Source: Reticulitermes speratus
Lineage: Eukaryota; Arthropoda; Insecta; Blattodea; Rhinotermitidae
Length of the DNA stretch: 64,000 bases
Assembly (NCBI GenBank): GCA_021186555.1
Contig: JAJKFL010000042.1
Location: 24,427,521 to 24,491,520 of the forward strand
Direction: 5' to 3'
Shown: positions 44,801-55,587 of the stretch, piece after piece
Position numbering within the stretch: position 1 is the stretch's first letter
Layout: each line of letters begins with the position of its first letter
Notes under the pieces: model-generated
Told to the model about the DNA's origin: nothing
What the model saw: the letters and a program-made list of their open reading frames with translations, nothing else
Database searches by the model: none
Made by a program: the position numbers and the translations under genes

Positions 44801-47800
44801 AATAGGTGCATTTGATTTGTGTATTTTATTAGGCACTTTTAGTTAATGCTGGTCGCTCCACCAGCTTGCATTATAGATCCATGACCATCAGATTATGCTG
44901 TATTTATGGTAATAGAGTGGGGGGGGGGAGGGGTGTTGGAGCATCTCAAACAGGTTTGCAGCTTTGGACAAACCAGATGATGGTGGGGACATAAATAGGG
45001 CTTGGGAGAATGTCAGAGAGAATGCAAAAATTTCAGATAAAGAGATTCTAGGTCAGTATGAACAGAAGAAGCATAAACCATGGTTTGATGAAGAACGTTC
45101 AAAATTTACAGATCAATGGAAACAGGTTAAATTACAGTGGTTACAAGATCCAAGCCAAATTAAAGGAGATAATCTGAACAATGCAGGAACAAAAAATAGG
45201 AAATATTAGGAACATAACATGAATGAACTTGCAACAAACAGGAATAACAGGAATATCAGAGACCTGTATAGAGGTACAAACAAATCTAAAACAGTCACCA
45301 GCCCAGAGCTAACTTAGAAAAGGCTAAGAAGGTTGATCTGCTTGCATGTCCCACAGCATTCTCAATATGTGGAAGAATCACTCAGGCCAGTTATTGAATG
45401 TATGTGGGGCTAATGCTCTTAGGCAGACTGAAATACATACAGCTGGGCCACTAGTGTCTTAAGTCTAGTGCCTTCAAGGTTGACACGGCCATTGAAAAGC
45501 TGAGAAGATATAAATCACCAGGTATGAATCAAACTCCAGCAAAACTGATTCAAGCAGGAGGTAAGGCAGTGTGTTCTGTGATATAAACTTATTCTCTTTG
45601 GAATAATGAATAATTGCCTCAAAAGTGGAAGGAGTCAATAATTATAACCATTTATACGAAAGGTAATAAAAGTCTGTAGTAAATACTGATGCATAACACT
45701 GTTATCAACTACACACAGAATTTTATATGTTCTCCTGTCAAGGTTAACTCCATATGCAGACTGCATTACTGGGCACCATCAACGTGGATTTTGAAGTACC
45801 AGATCAGATTCTGCATTTGTCATATACTTGGGGGGGGGGGGGGGGGGGGGAATACAGTGGGGGCAATGCATCAACTACTTACAGACTTCAAGAAAGCCTA
45901 TGATTTAGTTAGGAAAGAGGTTTTGCATAATATTCTCACCGAGTTTGGTAACCCAATGAAACCAGTTACTGATTGATTGATTTATTATATTCCATTGGAC
46001 TTATCACCTTCTGGCCTTTGCTGATCATGTTAATTTATGGGGCAAAAAAACATACATACTATAAACAAAAATACAGAAGCTTTATTAGTTGCTACTAAAG
46101 AGACCAGTCTAGAAGTAAATGCAGAGAAAACTGAGGTACATGTTCATGTCTCAAGAACAGAATGCAGGACAAAATCATAACATAAAGAGAGCTAATATAT
46201 CCTTTGAAAGTGTTGCGAAGTTCAAATATTCGGGAACAACTCTAACACATCACAATTGCATACATGGAGAAATTCAACAGCTGATTGAACTCTAGAAATG
46301 CCTGCTACCATTCGGTCCCTAATCTTTTGGCTTCCTGTTTTCTTTCCAAAAACATACAGATTAAAATATATGGAACTATAATTTATCATCTGCTCCATGT
46401 GTGCTGTATGCAAAACCCATCTCATCCTCTTTGATTTAATCACTGTAATATCAGATTAAGAGCACAATTTATTAATTTTCTATTCACTACCACAATTTGA
46501 TTAAGTCCCCTGCCTCCCTTAGCCACTTTTATATAAAACAAATAACATATAACTCACTTCAGCATTGAAGATCTTGTATTCGTGAAGGATCATTTGCACC
46601 AGTTTTTCATCCACCCGGGTCAGAGGACATGTCGAATTGAAAGACAGACCACCACCTTTCTTCACCTAATTACATACATGAAACCCATTCAGACTCTGTG
46701 CAAGATAGAAAGATAGAATGATGTGAAAAAATTCTGAAAGAGTCAGACAAAAAATGCTTCTAAAGACAAAAACATTCCCTGGATGGAAATGCAGTACATT
46801 CTTGTTTATCAATGTGAGAGCTTTCAGTTTTGAGATTATCTCTGCACATAGATCTTATTTTTCATTACTTCTTGAATTTATTAAGTTTACAAAACCATAT
46901 GCTGTACACACAGGCACCTGTGAACTAAGCTTTCATTCCTCCTTCGTTTCCTACCACCCTGTTTTATGGTAACCGTTCTCTCGAAAGACTCAGTAAATCA
47001 GAAGGTGTGATGATCCAAATTAGCAGCACCTTCCATAACATTGCACTGTGCTACAATATGACCAGTGGATATAAAACCCTTGAAAATATGTGAACTACTA
47101 GTGGATATTCCAATTTCACCTCCACAGCATAAGGAGTATAAATCAAAGCCCCACACCAAGACCTCTTTATTACATAGACACAGCACAAAATAACAAAAGT
47201 AAGTCAAAAAACAAAAATTTGTTCTAACATTAAGACCCGTTACTGATTAATTTTAATACAAAGATTTTTACCTGTGGTACCTGGCACTGTTGATTTTACA
47301 TTTAACATTGTGTTTGTATTGTATTTCATATTGTCTTGACCTTGTATTTGCATGCTTTTAAATATAGTTACATCGTTTATTCATTAATTCATTCATTCTG
47401 TAGTCTAACGACAGGTCCGTAGCCTCTTCCAAAGCGAGTTCTCCACAGGGTGCGATCTAGAGCTTCCTTTTTCAATTTCCAGCATCTTCTCTTTTCCTTA
47501 AGGTCATCCAGTAGCTGCTTACGTCTTCTCCCTCATCTTCCCATCATTTCTATCCTTCCTTCTACCTTTCCTTCAATCACGTGTTTTAGAAGGCACTTTC
47601 TACGCAAGATGTGACCAATCCAATTAGCCTTTCTTCTTATTACTATATGTAGGATATTCCTTTCCTCCTTGACTCTGTGTAATACTTCTTCATTTCTCAC
47701 ACGATCCGTCCAACTGATCTTCTCCATTCTTCTCCAGCACCACATTCAAAACCTTCCTGATACTTCTGATCTATTTTCCGAAGTGTCCACATTTCAGCAC

Positions 47801-50800
47801 CGAACAAAGCTATGCTCCAAATGTAGCACTTTACTAGTTTCTTCCTTAAAGTCCAGTTTGCTTGTGAAAAGAGTCTTCTTCTTGTTGAATGCTGCTTTTG
47901 CCATGGCGATTCTGGATTTTATTTCATGTGTACACCTTGCATCATTTGTTATCATGTTACCCAAATAATTCAAATATTCCACATTCTCCAGTTGCTTTTC
48001 ATCTATCATAATTTTTATGGGGGATGGTTGCCTTGAGATTCTCATTACCATAGTTCTTTCCACAATCATTTCCATTCCACAGCGTCTTCCAATTTCAATT
48101 AGTCTATCAATCATGCCCTGTAGCACCTTTTCTTCCCTAGCCAGTAGCACAAGGTCATCTGCATATTTCACAGTGCGAATTACTTGTCCTCCTATTTTGA
48201 AGTCTCCAAACCCTTCAAGAGCTTCCTTGGTAAGGTACTTGCTGTATAAGTTGAACAGAATCTGTGACAAACAGCAACCTTGTCTAACTCCTCTTCCAGT
48301 CTCCCCTTGGTCCAGTCGTATTTTGACACTCTGTTCCATGTACAATTTGCTGATCAATCTTCTATCACACCAGTCTATCCCAGTTACCTTTAGGATCTGC
48401 ATTAATTTGATCCAGTTGACATGGTCAAATGCCTTCTGCCAGTCTATGAAGCAAGCACACCATTCCCCATCTATGACCAAGGTTCATTCTTATATTATTC
48501 TCAGCATCCCAATTGCATCCCTAGTTCCTTTTCCTCTTCTAAATCCAAACTGATCTTCTCCAAGTGCATCCTCAGTCTTCCTTTCAATTTTTCATCTAAG
48601 TATCCTCGCTACTATCTTTGCTACATGTGCGATGATACTGATTGTGCGATGGTCGCTGCATTTTGTAGCTTTAGGTTTCTTCTTTAAGACAATCATTGTA
48701 ACTTCAATGAAATCTCTGGGCCACTCCCCAGTTACATATATGCTGTTGATCAGCTGTGTCATTAGTTTGTGACCATCTTCTCCCAACAATTTGAGTACAT
48801 CCCCAGGTACATCATCATCTCCTGTAGCCTTCTTATCCCTCATCTCCTTGATTGCTTTTTCCACTTCACTTTGCAAAATATAAAGGCCTTTCTCATCTTC
48901 ATCTACTTCAGCTTCAGGTTCGACTCCTAGGTGTTCTGGTCGATTACCTCGATCGTAGAGCTCTGTATATAATTCTCCCAAATTTGCAGTACTCGCTTCT
49001 GATCTATTATTACATTCCCTTGAGAGTCTTCGATTATATAACATCGTTTATATAACCATGAAAATTGTATGTGGCATAATTGGCACATCTTAGCTGCAGA
49101 CAGACTGTATGTTAAAGATAAAAAACAACATCAATACTCCACTTTCAAGACTTGAAAATGGTTCGCAGAGACCAAAACATGTAGTCTAAGAAAATTATAA
49201 AACTTTAATAAAACAGATGTGTCAAGGGAATATATTTTCTGATTGATATGAAGAAAAGAAGATTTAATATGCATCCTGCCTCTCTCATCCATTAGCATTT
49301 ATATTCAAATACAGTACTGAGAAGTATGTGAGTAACACAAAACAGTGATAAAGACGTTTTATGTACAGGTATATTCTCTGCAAGTTTGTGTCAATAGTTG
49401 ATTCATAATGTCAGTATTATGCTGTACATTGTCCACTGTCCGTAGTATGTTTGATATACATGACATTTCGACAGCTGCTCCACTTGCACTTAAGGTGACT
49501 GGTCTAGTGGTTAGCAAACTAACCTAGTATTCAAAACATAATGTGTTCAGTGCCAACTTTATCTTAAAGCAATAAAAATAAAATGTCAGTCAGTATAAAC
49601 ACAACCATTCATCTGAAGATGGGTGTGCAGCCAACCTCCTAAATGGCACGTATTTTACAGAAAATATATTTCAATCAATAATATCCAAGATAATACTGGT
49701 CAAGAATGTTGCCACAATGAATAACAAATTTATACCAATATTATGCTGTTAAGTGTCTCCTTTACTTGAACTGTAAGACATACAAATCATTCACTAACCC
49801 ATTCAATCATTCAATTTATGATCTGGGTGATATCAACTAAACCTGAAAGGGCTGACCTTGAAGTAAATGTTTGGCTTCTTCTTATTCAGGCGTATTCCTA
49901 CACTCTCAAGTTCCTTCTCTAACAATCCACGTTGGACATCTTGTTTGGTAGCATCCAGCATCATCAGGACTAGGTCTGCTGTGCGTGCAACTGCAATCAC
50001 CTATGCAGAGTACCACAAATAAACACTACATTCATAATCCAGACTCTACCATCTGCAAGACATTTCTTAGTAAAGGCTAACCTGACAATAAGCCTAGTTC
50101 AGGTACGTTATGGATATCATTACCTTCCACATACCAGGGGACCTGTTTCATTACTTCATGAATTGCTCCACCAGTAAATCTGCTATCCCATTAAGTACCC
50201 TAAAACACCATATGACATCCAGCCAGAATGCTTTAAGGAGGTATTTCATCACAAGCTTTGTGCCATCAGGTAATTCACATACCATAATTTTTTATTTTGA
50301 ATTAAGGAAAAAATATATTCACATGTAATTTACCACATACAGAATTCAACATCAATGAAATGTCATAGAAGTTGGCACTTATTCCATTAAACCATACAAA
50401 ATCAACATCAATGAAAATGTTGTCACCACAGTGTGGAAAATACAGCAACAGGTATATATCCAAAGCCAGCAGCGGCATATTGCATTTAACATGGGCAAGA
50501 AAGATTCATTCTCTCACTGCTAACATGTGACATGCAGCACAACTTTACAGCCCATGAGAATGAAGAAGATGAGACAATATACAATTCCACAAACCTGTAT
50601 ATGACATGATAACTGAGTTAAAACGTATACAAAGAGTTAATTTGAAAACAAATTCCTGTCTGTAAGATTTGAGAAGAATGAATGTGAATTTGTGAAGAAC
50701 TTTTACTAATTACCTTCATCTAAGATTTAACAGTTTTTTTATGACAGTGTTTGGCTTTCACAGATATGTGAAGTAAACATCACATTTTCTATAACACAAC

Positions 50801-53800
50801 ATTTCTACAAGCCACCGCATAATTCATGCATCCCAGCTTCAAAATGCAACATTTAAAGCAAAAACATGAAAGACTCATCTAACAGAATATAGTATTAATC
50901 TTCATCATTATGATTTCCTGCTGTAAGTTTTTTATATAAACCCTAGGAGGCTCAATGTTAACCTTAAAGGATGAAGTTCCAGTCACATGATCATGCCACT
51001 CATAATCAGTCACAGCCTACACAGTCCTCTAAACTTGACACAGGTCAGTCTCAGTAAGTCAGAAGGAAGACCAAAAGAAACACAAAACAAACAGGAAAAA
51101 CTTAGTGACATGCATGCAGTAAAATTCCAATTTCACATTCCATCATTTTGTGTTTTCTGCGATATTACACACTTTTTGTATGGTCCCAGCCAAATGCCCA
51201 CCAGAACAATGTTCCCCAGATTTTACTCTCTGGATTTTACATCATTTTTAGGCAACCTTACAAAAATGTAAAATTGGGGTTTTACTGTGCATGTAGTTGA
51301 GAGGTGAAGAGTGAAGGTGAGCAGCAGGCCACCATCAGACACTGACCCGCACTGTCTTGTTGATCTAGTGTACAAAAATAATATACTCGATTACTTTCAA
51401 TATAACATAATAACAAATTTTGAAAAACAAAGAGTATCAAACAGGAAGTAATTTTTTGAATGACTCTGATACATTTCTACACAATGTGAGTGAAGTCGAG
51501 ACAAAATGTGATCACAGCTACAACAACCTTGGATATGTGGTGGTGGAGTTCACCTTTAAATTGGAGGTCTCAGAGAGGATTGAGGATATAAGACACAACT
51601 AATAAATATTAGAAGCAACATTGAGACACATTTGACAGTGACAGAAGATAATCATGATTTCTTGAGATTACTGTACAACAGATATGTCTTTATAACTATA
51701 ATAATACAAATCGGAAATGATGTCAGGAAAATACTGAAATGTTACAGGTTCATTCTTTATCAGATCTATGTACCACTTTATAGTACCCAGTCTTTCATAT
51801 GTTATAATTTATACATTTTCATGACAATATGGCTGAACAAGACAAGACTGATGAAAACCATGGCATCTTTGAACAATTAGAGTTCCCTTTGTTAAGTTCA
51901 ATAAAACCTGTGCAACACTTGAAAGCAACGATTTTTAAAATACAAGCCATTTGCATACCAGTGAATATGAATATAGCACACTAGCACAAGACAACTTCTG
52001 TGATGAACCTGCCACTGTTGAAGATTACAACCGACACATCTCACCAAATGGGACAGAATGACTGACAGCTGTTGAATTAGATAGACAACACTAAAGGAGT
52101 TAAAAGGGCTGCTCTTTTTTTATATGTGGAATCCAGCCGTAACAAATCACTATATCATTCTATGAGGCATGTACACATGAAACCCATCTGAGGATGCTCA
52201 TGGGTGAAGGTACTGCAGCACTTAGAAAAATTCACCACAGGAGTCCCATTGATGCACAAGTCAATGTATCCCATGTGCAAAACTTTCCTTGGGGTGCTGC
52301 CTAAACCACTGCAACACAGCCTCCTGCGCATCATTGTCCAACATGAATATACAGACACTGCGGGCTTTCTTTAACAATCCAAACACATGAAAATCACATG
52401 GCAATGACCTCACAATTTTTACACTGTAATTTATATGAGTTATAACTATTACCTGTCTTCCTCTACCCTTGCCTTGAGAAGCCCCTTCAATAATACCAGG
52501 CAAGTCCAATAGCTGAATGTTCGCCCCCTTATAATCTATGACTCCTGGAATGCATGTAAGTGTTGTGAATTCATATGATGCTGCCTCACTTTCAGTTGCT
52601 GTCAAGGTACTGAGAAGAGTGGACTAAAAACAAAAGAAAGTTCTTATGGCAATCATGAGTACGAACTTAACACATATTCTGGCCTTAATATCACACATAT
52701 GAGAAAAATGTTAAGTTCACTAATATGTTGCCCCTGTGAATGCAATGAAGGCATACAGGAGTTACGCGTTCAGCTTCACACACCGGTCACTTTACCTCAA
52801 GGGAAAGAGCTCCCAGTAGCAATTATGCAAGAGGCTAGGTGAGCCCCACAGCCAGTCTGGACGCCTGCCCCTGCCAGGAATAGAGCCAAAGTCCCTCAGA
52901 CATCCAACCTGCAGCCTATTCACCATACCAACTATGCTATCCCAGCTTATAAAAGTACTGCATTACTTTCATTACTTAATTTGTAAAAGTACTAAGATTT
53001 TGCACAAAAAAAAATTTAACCTCTTTTAAGTTATTTCTGTATCTAAATCCAACTTCAACAATGATTTTTAATGTTCTCACTTAGCTCCTAGCTCTTTATA
53101 ATGAATGCCTCAGATTACATTCCCCCTGGCATGAAGATAAAAACAGACCCAGTTTCTGAAACAATGATACTATAAGACTATGAACAGCACCACTAACTTT
53201 AATAATAAAATGCACAGCTGTTGCTAAACACTGTAAACACATAAAATACCAAGTCAGCCAATGATGACTAAGTAGATATACGAACGATTCTTTTAACTCA
53301 CTGACTTACCGTAAAATAAAAAAAAAGAAGAAAGAAAAAAGGAACAGAATAAAACAAGGGCAATCACGATATACTGTTTACAGCCAATAAGTTTACTTTA
53401 AATGTTGACAAAACAAACTTCATAAAATGTGTACAAACAACTCTAATATACAAGAAGCACAACTAAGAAGTTTCTTGGTCTCAAATTAATAATTGCTTCA
53501 ACTGGAACAGATATTTAGACCTCACTTTACCAAAATTAAGTGCAGCATGTTTCACAGTTAAGATCCCATATATTCATAGCCAATGAAAACCTGTTAAAAA
53601 TAATGTACTGTTCATATCATGCAATACTGTATTCTGGGTTAATTTGTTTGATGGTAGTAAAATATACCATCAAACAACAGGGTAAGTGCTCAGAAAGGAC
53701 AGATGTGTAAAAATTATACAAGGATTCATATATATACCAGCTCTATCCAGTGAGCATTCACTTGCATTAACTTTAACAACATTTGTTATTATCAAGGAAA

Positions 53801-55404
53801 CTGTTTAAGACAAATCAGATGACAAATCATTGATCACAAGTCAGGTTGTGGGCAGGAGTTCCACAGATCAACACCCTCCACATCTCCTTCAAATGATTAT
53901 GGTCCCTTATCCAACAGATTTCCCTATCCGGGATGGCTTTATAGGTGGGCCAGCTGAAAGGTCATCCAGGGCCCTGGGTTGACGAGGACACAAAACCAAC
54001 TTTTATGATAAACTGATGGATTAATCCCATCAATATTAATAGGGAAAATAGCCTTATTTCGGCTGGTCATATGAACCTCTCTAGAAAGAATGGAGGAAGG
54101 CCTTCCATGAGCACACATTAGTTCAGCAATGTGGCCCTCATCAGTGCCGATCCCATAGCCAATCTCTTCTTTCATGGGCATCTCATGTAAGTTTCTGTGG
54201 CTCCTTAGTAACTATATCGCAGACCCTCCTCGCTTAACTGCCTGTCTCTAACTACCCACCACATACAAACAATTCCTAACTACCTTGCTACACTATATGC
54301 CCAACCCATTGTTAGCTCCCCTTAACTTTCTTACATGTTCCACCTACAGCCCTGCCCACTGCACAGCACCACTCCTCCTGTTGGCTGACTATCCCAATCA
54401 CCCTTACTTACATAATAAACCTATTTTTCTTCTTGTATTACTACAACCCTGAAGATGCAGGCAACACCAGCAACTACTTGCCAATCATCACGGCGTCGTA
54501 TCCCAGAACACTTGAATCTACATCCCTAACTTCTGTATTAAATAAAAACTTAACAGAAAATTTGCAACAAACATATATAGCCACCTATTACCACCTACTA
54601 CAGTACACAGTCATGTGAAAACAAATCGCTTCACATTTGGCTTTAATGGAACATATCCCCAATGTTAACTGTGGTATGGTTGTACTTTGTTCGTCAGGTA
54701 TGTTCCGTAAATGTGTTGTGTTCCATGGCACTTTCTGAATGTCATATATTATAACCGGACTTTGGACTGCACCTATTTTGTACTTGCGTAGATGATATCT
54801 ATAGGATTCAGTTATAGGTTCTTCGGAACATATAATAAATTTCCAGGTTCCATAGGGGCCAAGAATTTCTTTACCAAGTGCATAACAGTCAGCGTGTCAA
54901 GAATAACTATGCTCCATGCATCCATGGAGCTAATATAAAACACTCCACCTACATATATATTAAACTACCATAAAAATTATATCTATTGCAAACGTTTAAG
55001 AATTGCAACTTATTTATTATGTTTCTTATTTGTCAGGAAAGGGTAACCTGTTGCTCAAAAAATTACGTTCAGAGGAATACAACATACCTTCCCAACAGAT
55101 GGAAAACCAATTAAGGCAACACGGGCATCACCTGATTTCAAAACATCAAAGCCTTCTCCTTTCTCAGATTTCTTTGGTGGTTCAAGTAGCTGTGACCTAT
55201 ACTTTGCAAGCTTAGCCTTTAGCAATCCAAGATGATATTCAGTAGCTGAAATACAAATGTTCAATGATGTAGTACATGTAATATGATGACAAAATTCGTA
55301 CTGGCCACTCTTCCCAACTCTAACCTAAAATGCACTTCACCTTTATTTTTCTGAGTTCTCGCAATTTCCTTTTCTATTTCTGAAATTTTTTCCAAAATGC
55401 CCAT
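29731..55404 (-). CDS. DRG2: DRG2, developmentally regulated GTP-binding protein 2 (complete, 8 exons)
   Basis: A cytosolic GTPase of the OBG/DRG family. In animals DRG2 is stabilised by the RWD-domain partner DFRP2 (RWDD1) and is linked to ribosomes and translation. Exons (minus strand): 55404-55341, 55245-55088, 52623-52453, 50000-49857, 46665-46558, 40644-40487, 34642-34441, 29817-29731. They sum to 1092 nt, giving 363 residues plus TGA, against 364 in human DRG2 as I recall it. Residues 1-60 form the helical N-terminal region ([18 protein letters not shown]). The G domain shows G1 GFPSVGKS at 68-75, TTLT at 94-97, G3 DLPG at 114-117, NKID at 245-248 and SCN at 268-270. The TGS domain fills the C-terminus, ending in QVVKK. 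Choice of DRG2 over DRG1 rests on [20 protein letters not shown] and [20 protein letters not shown]. The start codon has A at -3 and G at +4. No frame break was seen. Introns range from 95 bp to 5.9 kb and are packed with transposons. Confidence 0.96.
30145..30654. mobile_element. hAT-like MITE in DRG2 intron 7
   Basis: 510 bp. Ends TAGGGATCCGATTTT and, inverted, TAGGGATCCCATTT. The flanking 8-mers GATATGAC (30137-30144) and GATATAAC (30655-30662) differ at one base, as expected of an 8-bp hAT target duplication. Non-coding. Confidence 0.6.
30655..32484. other. DRG2 intron 7, no gene seen
   Basis: AT-rich sequence. The longest open frame (31883-32350) has no recognisable domain and biased, intron-like composition. 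Confidence 0.3.
32485..33464. repeat. long palindrome interrupted by a MITE
   Basis: The left arm (32485-32498 plus 33213 to about 33315) and the right arm (about 33335-33464) are inverted. ATTACAAAGTAGTA pairs with TACTACTTTGTAAT, and CAACTATTTATTGG with CCAATAAATAGTTG. The centre contains ATCATTACATGTAATGAT twice. The left arm is split by the Tigger-like MITE at 32499-33212, exactly at a TA. Confidence 0.85.
32499..33212. mobile_element. Tigger/pogo-like MITE
   Basis: 714 bp with inverted ends (C/A)GGCAGGTCTCGTTTTA, flanked by TA (32497-32498, 33213-33214). The terminus resembles that of Tigger elements, which also start CAGGCA and read TCGTTTTA. A TATA-rich interior at 32660-32740; no coding region. 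Confidence 0.8.
33651..33670. repeat. (CA)10 microsatellite
   Basis: Ten uninterrupted CA units in DRG2 intron 7. Confidence 0.95.
33809..34114 (-). mobile_element. tRNA-derived SINE with target-site duplication
   Basis: Minus-strand head with A box GCGGTGGCACAGTTGG and B box GTGGGTTCAATTCC, then a body and a TTTACC tail. Flanked by the 9-bp direct repeat CAGCAATAG (33800-33808 and 34115-34123). Same tail type as the SINE at 15541-15826. Confidence 0.85.
34441..34642 (-). CDS. DRG2: DRG2 exon 7 (G5 and start of TGS domain)
   Basis: Residues 268-335. The split codon gives serine of the SCN (G5) motif, followed by [16 protein letters not shown] and the TGS core [12 protein letters not shown] and [13 protein letters not shown]. 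Ends with the TGG of KYALVW before donor GTGAGT. Confidence 0.96.
34643..35478. other. DRG2 intron 6, first part, no gene seen
   Basis: No repeat or exon recognised between exon 7 and the piggyBac left end. Confidence 0.3.
35483..40020 (+). mobile_element. piggyBac-like transposon, split by a LINE
   Basis: The left end CTCTCTGGAGATGAAGT and the inverted right end CTCTTTGGAGATGGAGT match at 15 of 17 bases. Flanks are TCAA (35479-35482, one change from TTAA) and TTAA (40021-40024), the piggyBac target. Transposase remnants on the + strand: an N-terminal open frame from 35864, ending [14 protein letters not shown] at 36292, continuing beyond the LINE with [18 protein letters not shown] at about 38940 and [13 protein letters not shown] to [15 protein letters not shown] at 39657-39800, and a Cys-rich end (SNKSRCHVC). 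Stops occur on both sides of the LINE and elsewhere; the copy is dead. Confidence 0.85.
36318..38924 (+). mobile_element. LOA/I-group LINE, 5'-truncated, with RT and RNase H-like parts
   Basis: Flanked by the 12-bp repeat TTACACTTCAAA (36306-36317 and 38925-38936) inside the piggyBac transposase. RT signatures: [70 protein letters not shown] and [10 protein letters not shown] (YADD changed to YAND). RNase H-like fragments follow: [38 protein letters not shown]. The CCHC-type end is [18 protein letters not shown]. At least four frame breaks. The endonuclease domain is missing, so it is 5'-truncated. Clade assignment is by resemblance from memory. Confidence 0.8.
40487..40644 (-). CDS. DRG2: DRG2 exon 6 (NKID motif)
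   Basis: Residues 216-267 plus two bases of codon 268. Contains [16 protein letters not shown] and the guanine-specificity motif NKID at 245-248. Donor GTAAGT. Confidence 0.95.
41028..41208. mobile_element. 181-bp pogo-like MITE
   Basis: Inverted ends CAGTTGAACTTGGTTATGA and CAGTAGAACCCGGTTGTAA, flanked by TA (41026-41027, 41209-41210). Inserted in a minisatellite unit. No coding capacity. Confidence 0.8.
41315..42624 (+). mobile_element. mariner transposon, nearly intact (DD34D), one frameshift
   Basis: 1,310 bp with terminal inverted repeats of about 28 bp (CGAGGTCTGACACAAAAAAA on both ends) and TA duplications (41313-41314, 42625-42626). The transposase starts at 41505 and is open to 42419 (304 residues). 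It has the helix-turn-helix link DDRPGRPRT, catalytic D in CDETWIF, D in HQDNVPAH and D in SPDLAPCDF, the last two separated by 34 residues. Near 42377 one base is missing after FYFF. The next frame then gives [12 protein letters not shown] to GNYFEGDRN and stop. A two-residue gap in the RRLGVRAEK segment, compared with relatives, is possible. A young copy in DRG2 intron 5. Confidence 0.93.
42783..43529. other. DRG2 intron 5, no gene seen
   Basis: Nothing recognised between the minisatellite and the LINE. Confidence 0.3.
43530..46445 (+). mobile_element. RTE-like LINE (copy 2), heavily decayed
   Basis: Same family as 18214-21196 but on the + strand. Segments: [34 protein letters not shown]-like, [70 protein letters not shown]. 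Many stops and frameshifts. An LTR-like element interrupts it at 44342-44943. At about 46370-46445 a piece of the same LINE (VIKSKRMRW, minus strand) is in reverse orientation, so the 3' part is rearranged. A run of 21 G lies at 45830-45850. Confidence 0.8.
44342..44943. mobile_element. possible solo LTR inserted in the LINE
   Basis: 602 bp starting TGTGCTGTG and ending GTTGGAGCA (TG...CA), flanked by CCTC (44338-44341) and TCTC (44944-44947). Removing it with one flank restores the length and alignment of the surrounding LINE against copy 1. It carries an AATAAA. No internal coding part is present. Family not determined; treated as a fossil. Confidence 0.45.
46558..46665 (-). CDS. DRG2: DRG2 exon 5 (insert domain)
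   Basis: Residues 180-215, [20 protein letters not shown] to EYKIFNAE, the DRG-specific insert within the G domain. Acceptor ATTAG, donor GTGAGT, phase 0 at both ends. Confidence 0.95.
46666..47369. other. DRG2 intron 4, first part, no gene seen
   Basis: No recognised repeat or exon. Confidence 0.3.
47381..49040 (-). mobile_element. 5'-truncated LINE with 11-bp target-site duplication
   Basis: Flanked by ACATCGTTTAT (47370-47380 and 49041-49051). Minus strand: RT segments [66 protein letters not shown]. The C-terminal part is [19 protein letters not shown] and [17 protein letters not shown]. It ends in a TGAA-type tail. The endonuclease is absent. At least two frame breaks: one around 48480-48590, and another between the RT (ending about 47800) and the C-terminal part. 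Same orientation as DRG2. Clade not assigned. Confidence 0.9.
49052..49856. other. DRG2 intron 4, last part, no gene seen
   Basis: Short repeat-like segments (CAGAGACCAAAACATGTAG, CTGAAGATGGGTGTGCAG) recall foldback or MITE families, but ends could not be set. Confidence 0.3.
49857..50000 (-). CDS. DRG2: DRG2 exon 4
   Basis: Residues 132-179, [20 protein letters not shown] through [13 protein letters not shown]. 144 nt, phase 0 at both ends, with the acceptor AG at 50002-50001. The donor is the weaker GTCAGC. Confidence 0.94.
50001..52452. other. DRG2 intron 3, no gene seen
   Basis: Bases about 51195-51283 look like a partial copy of the Tigger-like MITE at 7967-8141 (right end GGGGTTTTACTG). 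Otherwise nothing recognised. Confidence 0.35.
52453..52623 (-). CDS. DRG2: DRG2 exon 3 (switch regions)
   Basis: Residues 75-131. Holds the P-loop serine, the [11 protein letters not shown] segment and the DLPGIIEGA (G3/switch II) motif, ending GKGRGRQ before donor GTAATA. 171 nt, phase 0 at both ends. Confidence 0.96.
52750..52949 (-). mobile_element. tRNA-derived SINE fragment in DRG2 intron 2
   Basis: Minus strand: A-box-like GGGATAGCATAGTTGGTATG and B-box-like GGCTCTATTCC, followed by a body (GGCTCACCTAGCCTC on this strand) matching the SINE at 15541-15826. Worn, tail not clear. The rest of the intron (52950-55087) holds no recognised gene. Confidence 0.65.
55088..55245 (-). CDS. DRG2: DRG2 exon 2 (helical region and P-loop)
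   Basis: Residues 22-74, from ATEYHLGLL to GFPSVGK. The acceptor is TTTCAG and the donor GTATGT. The exon ends inside the P-loop; the serine that completes it opens exon 3, an intact phase-0 junction. Confidence 0.96.
55341..55404 (-). CDS. DRG2: DRG2 exon 1
   Basis: Encodes residues 1-21 ([21 protein letters not shown]) plus the first base of codon 22. The ATG is at 55404-55402 and the GT donor at 55340-55339. The next intron is only 95 bp. Confidence 0.94.
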
Positions 55405-55587
55405 CTTCAGTTATGTGGCCGCCCCAAAAGTAATTTTTACACATTCATTCCCCACGAACCAATTACGCGTGTCACAAGCCAAAGCAGCCAGTATACCTTC
55501 TCACTCCGTCACATGGGCACGTAAGGCATAAGACAGATTGCAGCCTGTGACAGCGAGTAATCTGTGCCTGTTACCGCAACAACAGCC
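55405..55587 (-). promoter_or_regulatory. DRG2 5' flank and presumed promoter/5'UTR, cut short by a P element
   Basis: About 180 bp separate the DRG2 ATG from the first base of the P-element repeat. It has several CpGs and no obvious TATA box. Promoter status is inferred from position only. Confidence 0.4.

Noticed and set aside
48017-48553. 178-residue open frame on the + strand
   Set aside because: It is the antisense of the LINE reverse transcriptase at 47794-48480.
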